The position numbers were made by a program, and so were the translations under genes. This document shows, in pieces, positions 24,908 through 32,913 of a DNA stretch of 37,940 nt. The notes under the pieces are model-generated. The model searched no databases and was not told where the DNA came from. It saw only the letters and a list, made by a program, of their open reading frames with translations. This DNA comes from Promethearchaeota archaeon (GTDB lineage: Archaea > Asgardarchaeota > Lokiarchaeia > Sigynarchaeales > SOKP01). Numbering within the stretch: the stretch's first letter is position 1; each line of letters opens with the position of its first letter. The stretch covers positions 1 to 37,940 of the forward strand of contig WJKD01000625.1 of NCBI GenBank assembly GCA_014729315.1, read 5' to 3'.

Positions 24908-25089
24908 TAATACTCGCTCTTATAATGTTTATACAAAAGCTTATTTACTTCTTTTCCCAAATTTATTGCATCTTCATGAGTTAATTCTGAATCAATTCGT
25001 AATCCTTTTAAAAAATTTAATTGAGCTAATTTCTTTTTAAATGAATCTCTTGCCACTTCAGACCAATTTATTTCGGAAAACTCTTCCAT
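24907..25089 (-). CDS. vapB: VapB-type antitoxin
   Basis: 60 residues from ATG 25089 (MEEFSEINWSEVARDSFKKK, ending NLGKEVNKLLYKHYKSEY), matching the archaeal VapB pattern of an N-terminal WSEVAR segment followed by helices that wrap the toxin. A longer in-frame start at 25170 exists but would overlap the upstream gene and add unrelated residues, so I prefer 25089. The stop TAA shares one base with the ATG of vapC, the usual arrangement for a toxin-antitoxin operon. Confidence 0.75.
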   Translation of the reverse strand: MEEFSEINWSEVARDSFKKKLAQLNFLKGLRIDSELTHEDAINLGKEVNKLLYKHYKSEY

Positions 25090-25136
25090 CTGTTTCTTAA
25101 GCCTAATTCCAAGCAGTTTAAGGAGGAATCCAATTG

Positions 25137-25787
25137 CTATTCGTCTAAAATATATCCTTCTTCCTCCCATGCTTTCTTCATTACCCTATTCTTTTTTAAA
25201 AAATCATCTACAATCTCCTTTTTAACAGAATTGAAAGGACAAGAGAAATTAACGCATTTCGAGCACACTTTTATTTTTAAATAAGCAAAGAATGAAAGGA
25301 GACCAATAGACGTTATGAAAAGAAAGAGAAATTCTTGACCAAAAAATAAGAAGGGAAAAGGAAAGCACCCGAGTATTATAAATCCAATAATTAATTGGAA
25401 TTTTTCAGAACGACTCATCGGAACGGGATTATATTTCCATGGTTTATAAGAGCCGTAATTAGCGATACAATGTAGCGTATTTCCTCGCTCGGCATAAAAG
25501 GGACAATGACTACACAGAATCTTTGATTCCCATATATTGAAAAAAAATAAAGCAAAACCAATCCATCCCAGAATAAACCATCCAAATCCAGCAAGGATCA
25601 TACCAATTACTCCCGGTATAAACATCAATAAAAAAGCACCGATAAAGAATAATAAATGTTTCAATTTGAATCTACATTTTAGCTTTCCTTCAATCTTACA
25701 TTTTTCACAATTTGAAGCGTCTTTCCACGTGCAAACTCCATAAGGATTATCCTTAGTTATTTCTTCGGGTTTATTCACAATTTTCAC
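25137..25787 (-). CDS. Four-helix membrane protein with conserved cysteine clusters
   Basis: 216 residues. A Cys-rich N-terminus (VCTWKDASNCEKCKIEGKLKC) precedes two membrane helices (about residues 45-90), then a hydrophilic segment with CSHCPFYAERGNTLHC and the motif ANYGSYKPWKYNPVPMS, two more helices (about 130-175), and a final cysteine set (VCSKCVNFSCPFN). I recall the CSHCPxY and KYxPxPMS segments from uncharacterised archaeal membrane proteins. The cysteines could hold Fe-S clusters or metals on one face of the membrane. The start is GTG 25787. It is 47 nt upstream of vapB and 50 nt after the next membrane-protein gene. Confidence 0.75.
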   Translation of the reverse strand: MKIVNKPEEITKDNPYGVCTWKDASNCEKCKIEGKLKCRFKLKHLLFFIGAFLLMFIPGVIGMILAGFGWFILGWIGFALFFFNIWESKILCSHCPFYAERGNTLHCIANYGSYKPWKYNPVPMSRSEKFQLIIGFIILGCFPFPFLFFGQEFLFLFITSIGLLSFFAYLKIKVCSKCVNFSCPFNSVKKEIVDDFLKKNRVMKKAWEEEGYILDE

Positions 25788-25837
25788 ACATTTTCTTTTA
25801 AATCCCTAAGATTTTTTGAGCTTTGATAGAATTATAA

Positions 25838-26293
25838 TTATTTTTTTTCCCAGTCTTTAGCAAAATTTAAGCAGATTAAGGGAATTCCAATTAATATTAA
25901 TACAATCGTGTTCAGTAAAATATTTGTCAAATTTTTAAAAGTAATAGAAGCAATCGTATCAAAAACATACCAAATTGAAATACTCACGCCGATAGCATAT
26001 AATCCCCATTTCTGTTTATTTTTAATAGGATATAAAGTCAAAAAAATTATAACAATACCCCAGCTAAGTATAGTTGCACCTAATACAGCGGTTGAAAGCT
26101 GTAAAAAATTACGAATGGAGGAGCGAATAGATTTAAAGGATATCTCTGAGGTAAAAGACTCGATAAAAATCGCTGTGGTTTCTGGAATCAATCCGATGAT
26201 GTAAATAACCAAACCAAAGATAATTAATATAATGTTAGTTGCGAATAACACTTTCCACCAAATATCAAACCATTTTGAGCCCATTTTTTTCAA
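25838..26293 (-). CDS. Small four-helix membrane protein of unknown function
   Basis: Up to 151 residues with four predicted membrane helices (about 15-40, 65-90, 95-115 and 122-145) and a basic tail (KDWEKK). No family recognised. The start could be TTG 26293 or ATG 26284, three codons in; the ATG leaves MGSKWFDIWWK at the N-terminus. It lies 50 nt upstream of the cysteine-rich membrane protein in the same direction and may share its message. Confidence 0.6.
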   Translation of the reverse strand: MKKMGSKWFDIWWKVLFATNIILIIFGLVIYIIGLIPETTAIFIESFTSEISFKSIRSSIRNFLQLSTAVLGATILSWGIVIIFLTLYPIKNKQKWGLYAIGVSISIWYVFDTIASITFKNLTNILLNTIVLILIGIPLICLNFAKDWEKK

Positions 26294-26519
26294 CTATTTC
26301 GCTTATTGTTTTTTTTAAACCTTAGTAAACGAATGAAGTTAAGGAATAGTATTAAGGATTGTGGTATCGTCTCTCAGATTGATTGACTATGCGAAAAAGT
26401 GAAATAATGCAGCTTTCTGGTAATTTTCGCTAATTAAATAATTTACGGAATTTTCGTAGTTAAGATCATAAGTAACCTAAATCCGAGAGAAATAAAGAAA
26501 ATTTTTAAAGAGGAGCAGT

Positions 26520-26945
26520 TTAATGTAGAAACGATTCTATTCTATTTTGTGGATTGATGATTTTTATTACATCTTCTTCAAGAGTATCAAGAAGTTCTTT
26601 CTTTTTATCAATATCTACATACCATTTATTTGCGTATATATTTATAAATCTGTTTTTTATCTCCATAAGCATGTTGCCTATTTCTTCATGGTCAGTTTTC
26701 AAAATAGATTTTAACATGAAAATAAGTCCGTGTTGGGTGTCTTTTGACAAAAAATATTTATTATTCCTCATTTCCATCATTTTGATTTCGTTATCTTTTA
26801 AATTTAAAGCAGTAGATTTTAATCCATAAAGAAAATGGCTTAATATCGTGTGATTTTCTTCTTCCTTATCTGATTTAAAGTTTTCATACTTAAAGATAGG
26901 ATTTCCCGTTTCGCTGAAGATATAAATCCATTCTACTTTATTCAT
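26520..26945 (-). CDS. Small longin-like domain protein
   Basis: 141 residues, soluble. The predicted order beta-beta-alpha-beta-beta-beta-alpha fits a longin/roadblock-type fold: WIYIFSETGNPIFKYE, helix LSHFLYGLKSTALNL, strands IKMMEMRNNKYFLSK and HGLIFMLKSILK, then helix HEEIGNMLMEIKNRFINIYA. The same elements in the same order occur in the cytosolic part of the neighbouring membrane protein (27061-29385). Asgard archaea encode many longin domains, which in eukaryotes bind small GTPases and SNAREs. ATG 26945 is clear. A 115-nt gap separates it from the receptor-like gene upstream on the same strand. The assignment rests on pattern, not on a strong motif. Confidence 0.6.
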   Translation of the reverse strand: MNKVEWIYIFSETGNPIFKYENFKSDKEEENHTILSHFLYGLKSTALNLKDNEIKMMEMRNNKYFLSKDTQHGLIFMLKSILKTDHEEIGNMLMEIKNRFINIYANKWYVDIDKKKELLDTLEEDVIKIINPQNRIESFLH

Positions 26946-27060
26946 AATGTCGCCAGAGTGTTTATTAATTTTATATTGCTCGTATCAAATTTATTCTTTT
27001 TATTAATAGATTATAAGTCATGTCGTTAATGCTAATAATTTGGATTTCAATTTTTTCGGA

Positions 27061-29385
27061 TTAATCTAATTTGACGGGCCGAAATATTTTCTTATCGATT
27101 AACTTAAATATTAATTCCACATTTTTCGGATTGAACTTCTCATCGGCCATTAGAAATGTTGTAAAGAAATAATTAAGGTTATTCTTCTTCATTATTGCCT
27201 TCGCTTTGTTAACCATAGTTTGTTCGGCGAGAGTTAATTTAGTGTCAGCAGAAACCACAATCGTTAAAGGATGGATAAAAGTGGTGTAGAAATGTTTCTC
27301 AATAATATCTTTAATTCCAGCAAACATCCTAACATCACCTTTGAAATTTTCAAGTTCTTTACCAAATTCTTTATCGATATCATAAGATAACTCTTCGACG
27401 GACTCAAGAAAGCTTTCGGAAGGATTATCAGTTAAGATCAGAATAATTCGGAAGTTTTTATATTCCGACATTATAATCTTTGACTCTTTATATTCTAATT
27501 TTACAGTTTGGGAGTTCTGATACGACCCGGTTAATTCAATGCCGAACGCTCTAATTGCATCTAAAAATCCCGAAATCAGCGTTGGATTAAGATCCTTTCC
27601 CGCTAAGAATTGTTCGTATACATTTAATCCCGATTTTCGATCTGTTATCATTATATAATTCAAATTTAAGATATCGTTTACTTTATCGTGAAGTCTTTTT
27701 CTGTACGCTTCCTTTTTTGCTCTGTATCTTTGAACCATGACATAAGAAGTATAACTTGCTCCAGCAACAATTCCAGAAATAAGGAAGATAAGAAATATAA
27801 TTAAGGGATCAACGATAATTCCCTCAATATCCGAGTCTCCTCCGCCATTGTCGTCGTCATCTCCATTTAACAATATAGTAGATGAGCCCCCTGAAATAGA
27901 AAAGATTTGGGTTGCTACTCCTGCATCGGTTTGATTATTCCAATAGATATAAGCAGTCCAATAACCATTTACGGCATTTGAAGATAGATTATAAGAAAAT
28001 ATGATGTTAGTCTCTTCAGGATAATTTAGTTGACCACTATATTTTTCAATATCGAGAGCATATAATACATATGTATAATTTCCATTTGATGGACTACTTA
28101 CTCCAATGGAAATTTCTTCTCCAGCTTGATAATTTGGTTTTTGAATATTTAAGTCAATTTGTTGGACTATGGAGTTAGCTTCAAGTTGCCAATTAATAAG
28201 GCCGTAAGAAATAGAATTATTATGTATTAAGATCAAATCGTTGTTAGTATCAATTAGGTAATCACTTCCAGGATTAAGCGTGATAGAATTCCTAATTAGA
28301 GAAAAATTTTCCCAAGTTGATGGAAATGCGAAAATTAGAGAATAGTTTCCCTTTATTCTATTGGTATTAAAATTAAAAGACCATTCGTTCCCTGTTTTGT
28401 TGCTAATTTCAAGGTCACCAATGCATCTAAAATTATTTTTTAAGCTAAGCGAGATATCAACAGTAAAATTTAGAACGGCAGAATCATTATTATTCACGGG
28501 GATATGTAAGTTGGAAACACCAGGATGAAAATTCTCGTTGAGATCAATACTACCATATCCAAGATCATTACCGTCGTTGACCAAGTGCTCCGTTCCATTT
28601 ATCTCAACATTCATATTTATTTCGCTTGGAAAATAGGTTTTATTCTCCCTCTGTAAAATTTTAAATAAAAAAGAACGACCTTTAAAAGTATTATACCACC
28701 CTGATCCATCGTATAAAGAAGAGTATAAATTGGGATATTTTGATGTTAAATCGTTGGCATACCAATAATATATAGAAGCGGGATCAACTAGTCCAGAACC
28801 ATTTAGAAAGACGGAATAATTACCGGGATTTAACACTTTAGCTTGGGATGAGAAGTTTTGGAAGTGCCATCCTTCTGTGGTGTTCATTTCAAGTACTTTT
28901 GTTAAATGTACTGTTTCGTTTGGTGTGTGAGTTGTTTCATCAAATCCATTAATTTGAATGTTTATAGACTCGCTCGTTCCGTCAATAAATTCACCATATA
29001 CATATACTCCAAATATATTAGTTGGTTTTTTTAATTCAAATTGACTAGCGATTCCTAAATTATATTGAGCGGGATTTTTATAGTATATTCTTTCCTCCGT
29101 CAGAGGATTATCCTCAATAGTACTTAATTTTCGATGTTGAATAATATTTGAAAAATTCAATTCGAGATTGGTTATATTAAATCTAGAATCGCTAAGATCG
29201 ATATCAATACTACTAATATTCTTTTGAGTTTCGCTAATAAGGGAATTTTCTTCTAATGTGATTGCTTGAGATATATTAATAGTTTTATCATCTTGAGCTA
29301 CAGTTATTTGGGTTAATTGGATTAATCCAAGAATAAATATAGCAGCAAACACGGATCCTAGAATTGTTTTATTTCTCTTATTCAA
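27061..29385 (-). CDS. Receptor-like membrane protein with cytosolic longin-like domain
   Basis: 774 residues. Signal peptide at about 1-30 (SVFAAIFILGLIQLTQITVA), a beta-sandwich-rich ectodomain of about 475 residues with many Asn-glycosylation-type sites, a stalk (NGDDDDNGGGDSDIEG), one membrane helix at about 527-551 (IIFLIFLISGIVAGASY), a basic segment (RYRAKKEAYRKRLHDK), and a cytosolic region of about 220 residues. That region has strands YIMITDRKSGLNVYEQF, helix ISGFLDAIRAFGIEL, strands VKLEYKESKIIMSEY and FRIILILTD, and helix SESFLESVEELSYDIDKEF, the same plan as the small longin-like protein downstream, followed by a second alpha/beta segment. The start is TTG 29385, with TATATAAG about 30 nt upstream. 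It looks like a surface receptor that recruits cytosolic partners, perhaps small GTPases (inference). Confidence 0.78.
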   Translation of the reverse strand: MNKRNKTILGSVFAAIFILGLIQLTQITVAQDDKTINISQAITLEENSLISETQKNISSIDIDLSDSRFNITNLELNFSNIIQHRKLSTIEDNPLTEERIYYKNPAQYNLGIASQFELKKPTNIFGVYVYGEFIDGTSESINIQINGFDETTHTPNETVHLTKVLEMNTTEGWHFQNFSSQAKVLNPGNYSVFLNGSGLVDPASIYYWYANDLTSKYPNLYSSLYDGSGWYNTFKGRSFLFKILQRENKTYFPSEINMNVEINGTEHLVNDGNDLGYGSIDLNENFHPGVSNLHIPVNNNDSAVLNFTVDISLSLKNNFRCIGDLEISNKTGNEWSFNFNTNRIKGNYSLIFAFPSTWENFSLIRNSITLNPGSDYLIDTNNDLILIHNNSISYGLINWQLEANSIVQQIDLNIQKPNYQAGEEISIGVSSPSNGNYTYVLYALDIEKYSGQLNYPEETNIIFSYNLSSNAVNGYWTAYIYWNNQTDAGVATQIFSISGGSSTILLNGDDDDNGGGDSDIEGIIVDPLIIFLIFLISGIVAGASYTSYVMVQRYRAKKEAYRKRLHDKVNDILNLNYIMITDRKSGLNVYEQFLAGKDLNPTLISGFLDAIRAFGIELTGSYQNSQTVKLEYKESKIIMSEYKNFRIILILTDNPSESFLESVEELSYDIDKEFGKELENFKGDVRMFAGIKDIIEKHFYTTFIHPLTIVVSADTKLTLAEQTMVNKAKAIMKKNNLNYFFTTFLMADEKFNPKNVELIFKLIDKKIFRPVKLD

Positions 29386-29412
29386 ACTAATCCGCTAATT
29401 TCTATTTATATT

Positions 29413-29420
29413 CTTATATA
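29413..29420 (-). promoter_or_regulatory. Box A of the receptor-like gene
   Basis: On the reverse strand TATATAAG lies about 30 nt before TTG 29385, predicting a very short leader. Confidence 0.45.
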
Positions 29421-29581
29421 CCTATACGTGAACGAAAATGTATAATTATTATTTAACCAAGTTAAGTATTTAAACTTTTATTTAATAAGTAAAAGGACCA
29501 AATCTTAATTGGTTTTTAGGAAACGTGATTAGATATTACACATAATTTTAATATTGAGAAGAAAAAGATAAGGGATAAAAA

Positions 29582-30166
29582 TTAGGTATTTAACTTTTTA
29601 AGTAATAAAGCCATATTCTTGCCTAAGTTGCGAAATGTTGCCATACCTTCACTATCTTTTTCGATTTTTTCAGGTTTAGCTACATTGGGGTTTACACCTA
29701 AGTTCCAATAGCTCGAGCCCACCACAAACATCTGATTAATCAAGAAAAAGAAATTTATGCTCGAAAAGACATGAACAGCACCAGCCCGCCTAACTGAAAC
29801 CACAGCAGCACCAACTTTATGTTTATAAATATCACCGTTCGTTTTACTTACCATCCCCGCCCTTTCGATTAAGGCTTTCATATTTGTTGCTGTATCGGCA
29901 AAATAAGTTGGAGAAGCCAATATTATGCCGTCGGCTTCTAACATCTTCTCGATGTAGCTGTTTAATTTATCATTAGTAACAGAACATCGCTTATCTTGAT
30001 TCTGAGCACATTTATAACACGAGATACACCCCTGCAAATTATCTATTCCAATCCATACATACTCGCACTCAATACCTGCGGCTTCAAGCTCTTCTATCAC
30101 GACATCGGAGCATCGCTTTGTAGCGCCATCTTTTCTTGGACTTCCATTAAATATTACTACTTTCAT
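29582..30166 (-). CDS. Iron-sulfur flavoprotein (Isf) of the flavodoxin/FMN-reductase fold
   Basis: 194 residues from ATG 30166 (a TTG three codons upstream is also possible). The FMN phosphate loop is FNGSPRKDGATKR; the compact Fe-S motif is GCISCYKCAQNQDKRC, i.e. C-x2-C-x2-C-x7-C, diagnostic of Isf; the second FMN contact is ASPTYFADTATNMKALIER. Isf proteins pass electrons between ferredoxin and acceptors and may help remove oxygen or peroxide in anaerobes. It is divergent from the U32 gene, with 120 nt between the starts. Confidence 0.85.
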   Translation of the reverse strand: MKVVIFNGSPRKDGATKRCSDVVIEELEAAGIECEYVWIGIDNLQGCISCYKCAQNQDKRCSVTNDKLNSYIEKMLEADGIILASPTYFADTATNMKALIERAGMVSKTNGDIYKHKVGAAVVSVRRAGAVHVFSSINFFFLINQMFVVGSSYWNLGVNPNVAKPEKIEKDSEGMATFRNLGKNMALLLKKLNT

Positions 30167-30289
30167 TATTATCAAACTAGATTTTGTTATTATTGATTGT
30201 TATTTTTTAATATTTGTAATAATTGTTTTATTGTTTTTAATCTTATTTCAATTAATTCTCACATTCCTTAGGTTTTCAATAGATTCCCT

Positions 30290-31528
30290 ATGATAAAAAA
30301 ACCCGAATTATTAGTTCCCGTTCAAGATTGGAAATCGCTTAAACAGATAGTCGGTTTAGCTAACGCTATTTATTTTGGCGTTCAAAAATATAATATGCGG
30401 GCACAAGCTAATAATTTCGAAAGAGAGAAATTAGAACAGGTCGTAAACTACTGTAAATCTCAAGATCCCCCGTTAAAAACTTATTTATGTACGAATATTT
30501 TAATCTATAATCAAGAATTAGAAGATATAAAAAATCTGATTTGGGAAGCGAGAGACGCTGAAATTGACGCAATAATAACGCACGATCTAGCCACCGTAAG
30601 AATGGCAAGGAAAATTGGCATCCCATTCCATATTTCAACTCAAGCAAATGTTTCAAACATCCAAAGCGCTCTTTTTTATAAAGAATTAAGAGCAGAAAGA
30701 ATAATATTGGCGAGAGAACTCTCTTTAAAACAGATAAAGGAGATAAAGAGCGAATTAAAAAAAACGGAAATAGAATGTTTTATCCACGGTTCTATGTGTA
30801 CTTCAATTTCCGGTCGATGCTACTTCTCAGCAGCGGTAACGGGATCTACAGATCATTCTGCAAATCGGGGTAAATGCGTCCAACCATGTCGGAGAAGATG
30901 GAGAGTAATTGACGATGATAAAAACGAGTTTATTTACGATGGAAAATTATTTTTAAACGCAAAAGATCTCTGTATGATAAAACACATCCCGAAATTGATC
31001 AAGTCTAAAATTGACGCTTTAAAGATAGAAGGAAGGGCAAAGAACCCCCATTATATTAAAGTAGTGGCCAAATGTTACCGTGAAGCAATAGACAGTTATT
31101 TTGAGGGGAGTTATGGTTCCGAAAAAATAAATAATTGGTTAGAAAAATTAAAAAAAGTATATAATCGCGGATTTCACACCGGATTTTATTTTAAGACGCC
31201 TGCAGTTGAAGATATCGAACAAGAGATGAGGGGAAATATTTCGAAATATAAAAAAGTCTATCTCGGTTCTATTTTATCTTTCCATTCAGCAAGCAGTACC
31301 GCTGACATCGCAGTTGAAAATCCAAACATCATCTTGAGAAATGGGGCTCAGATACTCATTGAAGGGGAAGATACTTTCCAAATAGAAAAAGTAAAAAAAA
31401 TCATATTTGGAGGAAAAAGATTAAACACTTTCAAAAAAGAAAAAAAAGGAGAAGTCTCGAAAATTAATATTCCATTATCAGATATAGTAAATTTTAACGA
31501 CAAAGTTTATATTATTTCTAAAACATAG
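30290..31528 (+). CDS. Peptidase U32 family protein (TrhP/RlhA-like RNA hydroxylation type)
   Basis: 412 residues. The N-terminal TIM-barrel-like part (ELLVPVQDWKSLKQIV, YFGVQKYNMRA) leads to the U32 signature ECFIHGSMCTSISGRCYFS, followed by NRGKCVQPCRRRW; the cysteines are those that hold a [4Fe-4S] cluster in TrhP, RlhA and UbiU/V. The LKIEGRAKNPHYI segment and the C-terminal beta-barrel are also typical. Most characterised members hydroxylate RNA or ubiquinone precursors and use prephenate rather than acting as peptidases, so tRNA or rRNA hydroxylation is the more likely role. ATG 30290 begins the conserved ELLVPV block. pcm follows after 54 nt. Confidence 0.88.
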   Translation: MIKKPELLVPVQDWKSLKQIVGLANAIYFGVQKYNMRAQANNFEREKLEQVVNYCKSQDPPLKTYLCTNILIYNQELEDIKNLIWEARDAEIDAIITHDLATVRMARKIGIPFHISTQANVSNIQSALFYKELRAERIILARELSLKQIKEIKSELKKTEIECFIHGSMCTSISGRCYFSAAVTGSTDHSANRGKCVQPCRRRWRVIDDDKNEFIYDGKLFLNAKDLCMIKHIPKLIKSKIDALKIEGRAKNPHYIKVVAKCYREAIDSYFEGSYGSEKINNWLEKLKKVYNRGFHTGFYFKTPAVEDIEQEMRGNISKYKKVYLGSILSFHSASSTADIAVENPNIILRNGAQILIEGEDTFQIEKVKKIIFGGKRLNTFKKEKKGEVSKINIPLSDIVNFNDKVYIISKT

Positions 31529-31582
31529 AGATACGCATATTTCCACACAGAGTAAAAATATAGCGGAGGAAAAAAATAAAAT

Positions 31583-32257
31583 ATGAGTTTTGAACAAAAA
31601 AGAAAAAAATTAGTTGATGATTTAATTAGTAAAGGAATATTGAAGTCCGAAAAAGTAATCGATGCGATGCTAAAGGTCCCTCGAGAAAAATTTCTTCCCG
31701 AAAAAGCTAGATCCTCAGCTTATATCGATTCTCCGCTATCTATTGGATCAGGACAAACTATAAGTGCGCCGCATATGAACGCAATGATGTGCGAATACTT
31801 AGAATTAAAGGAAGGAGATAAAGTTTTAGAAGTAGGTACGGGATCTGGCTATCACGCTGCGTTGTGTGCTGAAATAGTGGCGCCAGAAGAAAAACAAGAC
31901 CCTAAAGGGCACGTATATACTATAGAAAGGCACGAAGACCTAGCTCAAGAGGCATCAATAGTTTTAGAGAAGACGGGATACGATAATCGCGTAACCGTTA
32001 TTCATGGTGACGGTACTTTAGGCTATTCTGAAGCTGCGCCTTACGATAAAATATTAGTTACAGCGGCTTCGCCAAAAAAGATACCATCCCCTCTCAAAAA
32101 ACAGCTTGCAGATGGAGGAGTCATGTGCATTCCAGCAGGATCGAAACGATTTTCACAAAATCTTTACATAGTTAAGAAGATCGGTAAAGAATTTGAAACG
32201 AAGAGAATAACAGGAGTTCGTTTTGTTCCATTACTCGGAAAATACGGTTTTGATTAA
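31583..32257 (+). CDS. pcm: Protein-L-isoaspartate O-methyltransferase
   Basis: 224 residues, normal length. It repairs isoaspartyl sites in aged proteins with S-adenosylmethionine. Family motifs: VPREKFLP, DSPLSIGSGQTISAPHM, the nucleotide-binding VLEVGTGSGYHAAL, VYTIERHEDLA, DGTLGYSEAAPYDKILVTAA and LADGGVMCIPAG. A good GGAGG at about 31565-31569 fixes ATG 31583. It is probably co-transcribed with the U32 gene, 54 nt upstream. Confidence 0.95.
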   Translation: MSFEQKRKKLVDDLISKGILKSEKVIDAMLKVPREKFLPEKARSSAYIDSPLSIGSGQTISAPHMNAMMCEYLELKEGDKVLEVGTGSGYHAALCAEIVAPEEKQDPKGHVYTIERHEDLAQEASIVLEKTGYDNRVTVIHGDGTLGYSEAAPYDKILVTAASPKKIPSPLKKQLADGGVMCIPAGSKRFSQNLYIVKKIGKEFETKRITGVRFVPLLGKYGFD

Positions 32258-32263
32258 TAGATT

Positions 32264-32458
32264 TTAATCAGAAAAGAGATTTTTATATTTCTTTTTTGTC
32301 AGCTCTCGCCTTATCCTCTGGACAAAATCGCTACGCTGAATTTCTCTTTTCAGAGAATTTTCATCGCCGCTCCAACAAGCACACCTCTCAAATTCCATGT
32401 TATTATCATTCCAACAAATACACTTTCGAACTGTTTTTACTCTTTCCAAAATAAACAC
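32264..32458 (-). CDS. Small cysteine protein with repeated CxCW motif
   Basis: 64 residues in the convergent gap after pcm. It contains KCICWNDNN and, 11 residues later, RCACWSGDEN, then a basic helical tail (RSDFVQRIRRELTKKKYK). Two spaced CxCW motifs could make one four-Cys metal site. The composition looks like a real protein and both motifs are spaced regularly, but I recognise no family, so the call is tentative. Confidence 0.45.
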   Translation of the reverse strand: MFILERVKTVRKCICWNDNNMEFERCACWSGDENSLKREIQRSDFVQRIRRELTKKKYKNLFSD

Positions 32459-32636
32459 CTCACTCTCAATTTTTCCTCAGATAAACCCCACTTACTCTGA
32501 CTAATTATAATATTTTAATGTTAGGCTTATATTTTGGAAGTAGTTTAAAAGTTTTGGTTAATAGAATTATAATAGTTTAAAAAGGACATTTATCAGAATA
32601 AATTATAGAAGAACAAAAGCAAAGAATAAACAAAAT

Positions 32637-32786
32637 TTATTTAGAAAGAGTAGAAATCCTGTTTTTCAGTTTTTTTCTTGCGATTTTCTCTCGTATCCTG
32701 TTAATATGAGTATTATTCTTAATGCTTTCTTTTACCGAACGATTTGTATAAGACCAGTTGCGTCTACTGAAAGTATAATTTTCCAT
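32637..32786 (-). CDS. Very small basic ORF in the gap before the GH57 gene
   Basis: The 455-bp gap 32459-32913 has one plausible reverse-strand frame: 49 codons from ATG 32786 to TAA 32637, reading MENYTFSRRNWSYTNRS and ending in a Lys/Arg-rich helix (INRIREKIARKKLKNR). No ribosome-binding site is visible; CTATATAGG at about 32822-32830 could be a TATA element. It might be a nucleic-acid-binding micro-protein or chance. The rest of the gap is AT-rich with no structure I can support. Confidence 0.3.
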   Translation of the reverse strand: MENYTFSRRNWSYTNRSVKESIKNNTHINRIREKIARKKLKNRISTLSK

Positions 32787-32913
32787 TATATGAGGCACAC
32801 AGGTATTAAATTAACTTTTTCCTATATAGATCATCTACTTAAACCTTTATAAACATTAACAAAAAACGACAAAATTCGTTATAGCTACGACAAAAATGTC
32901 CTCTTTTTGAACC

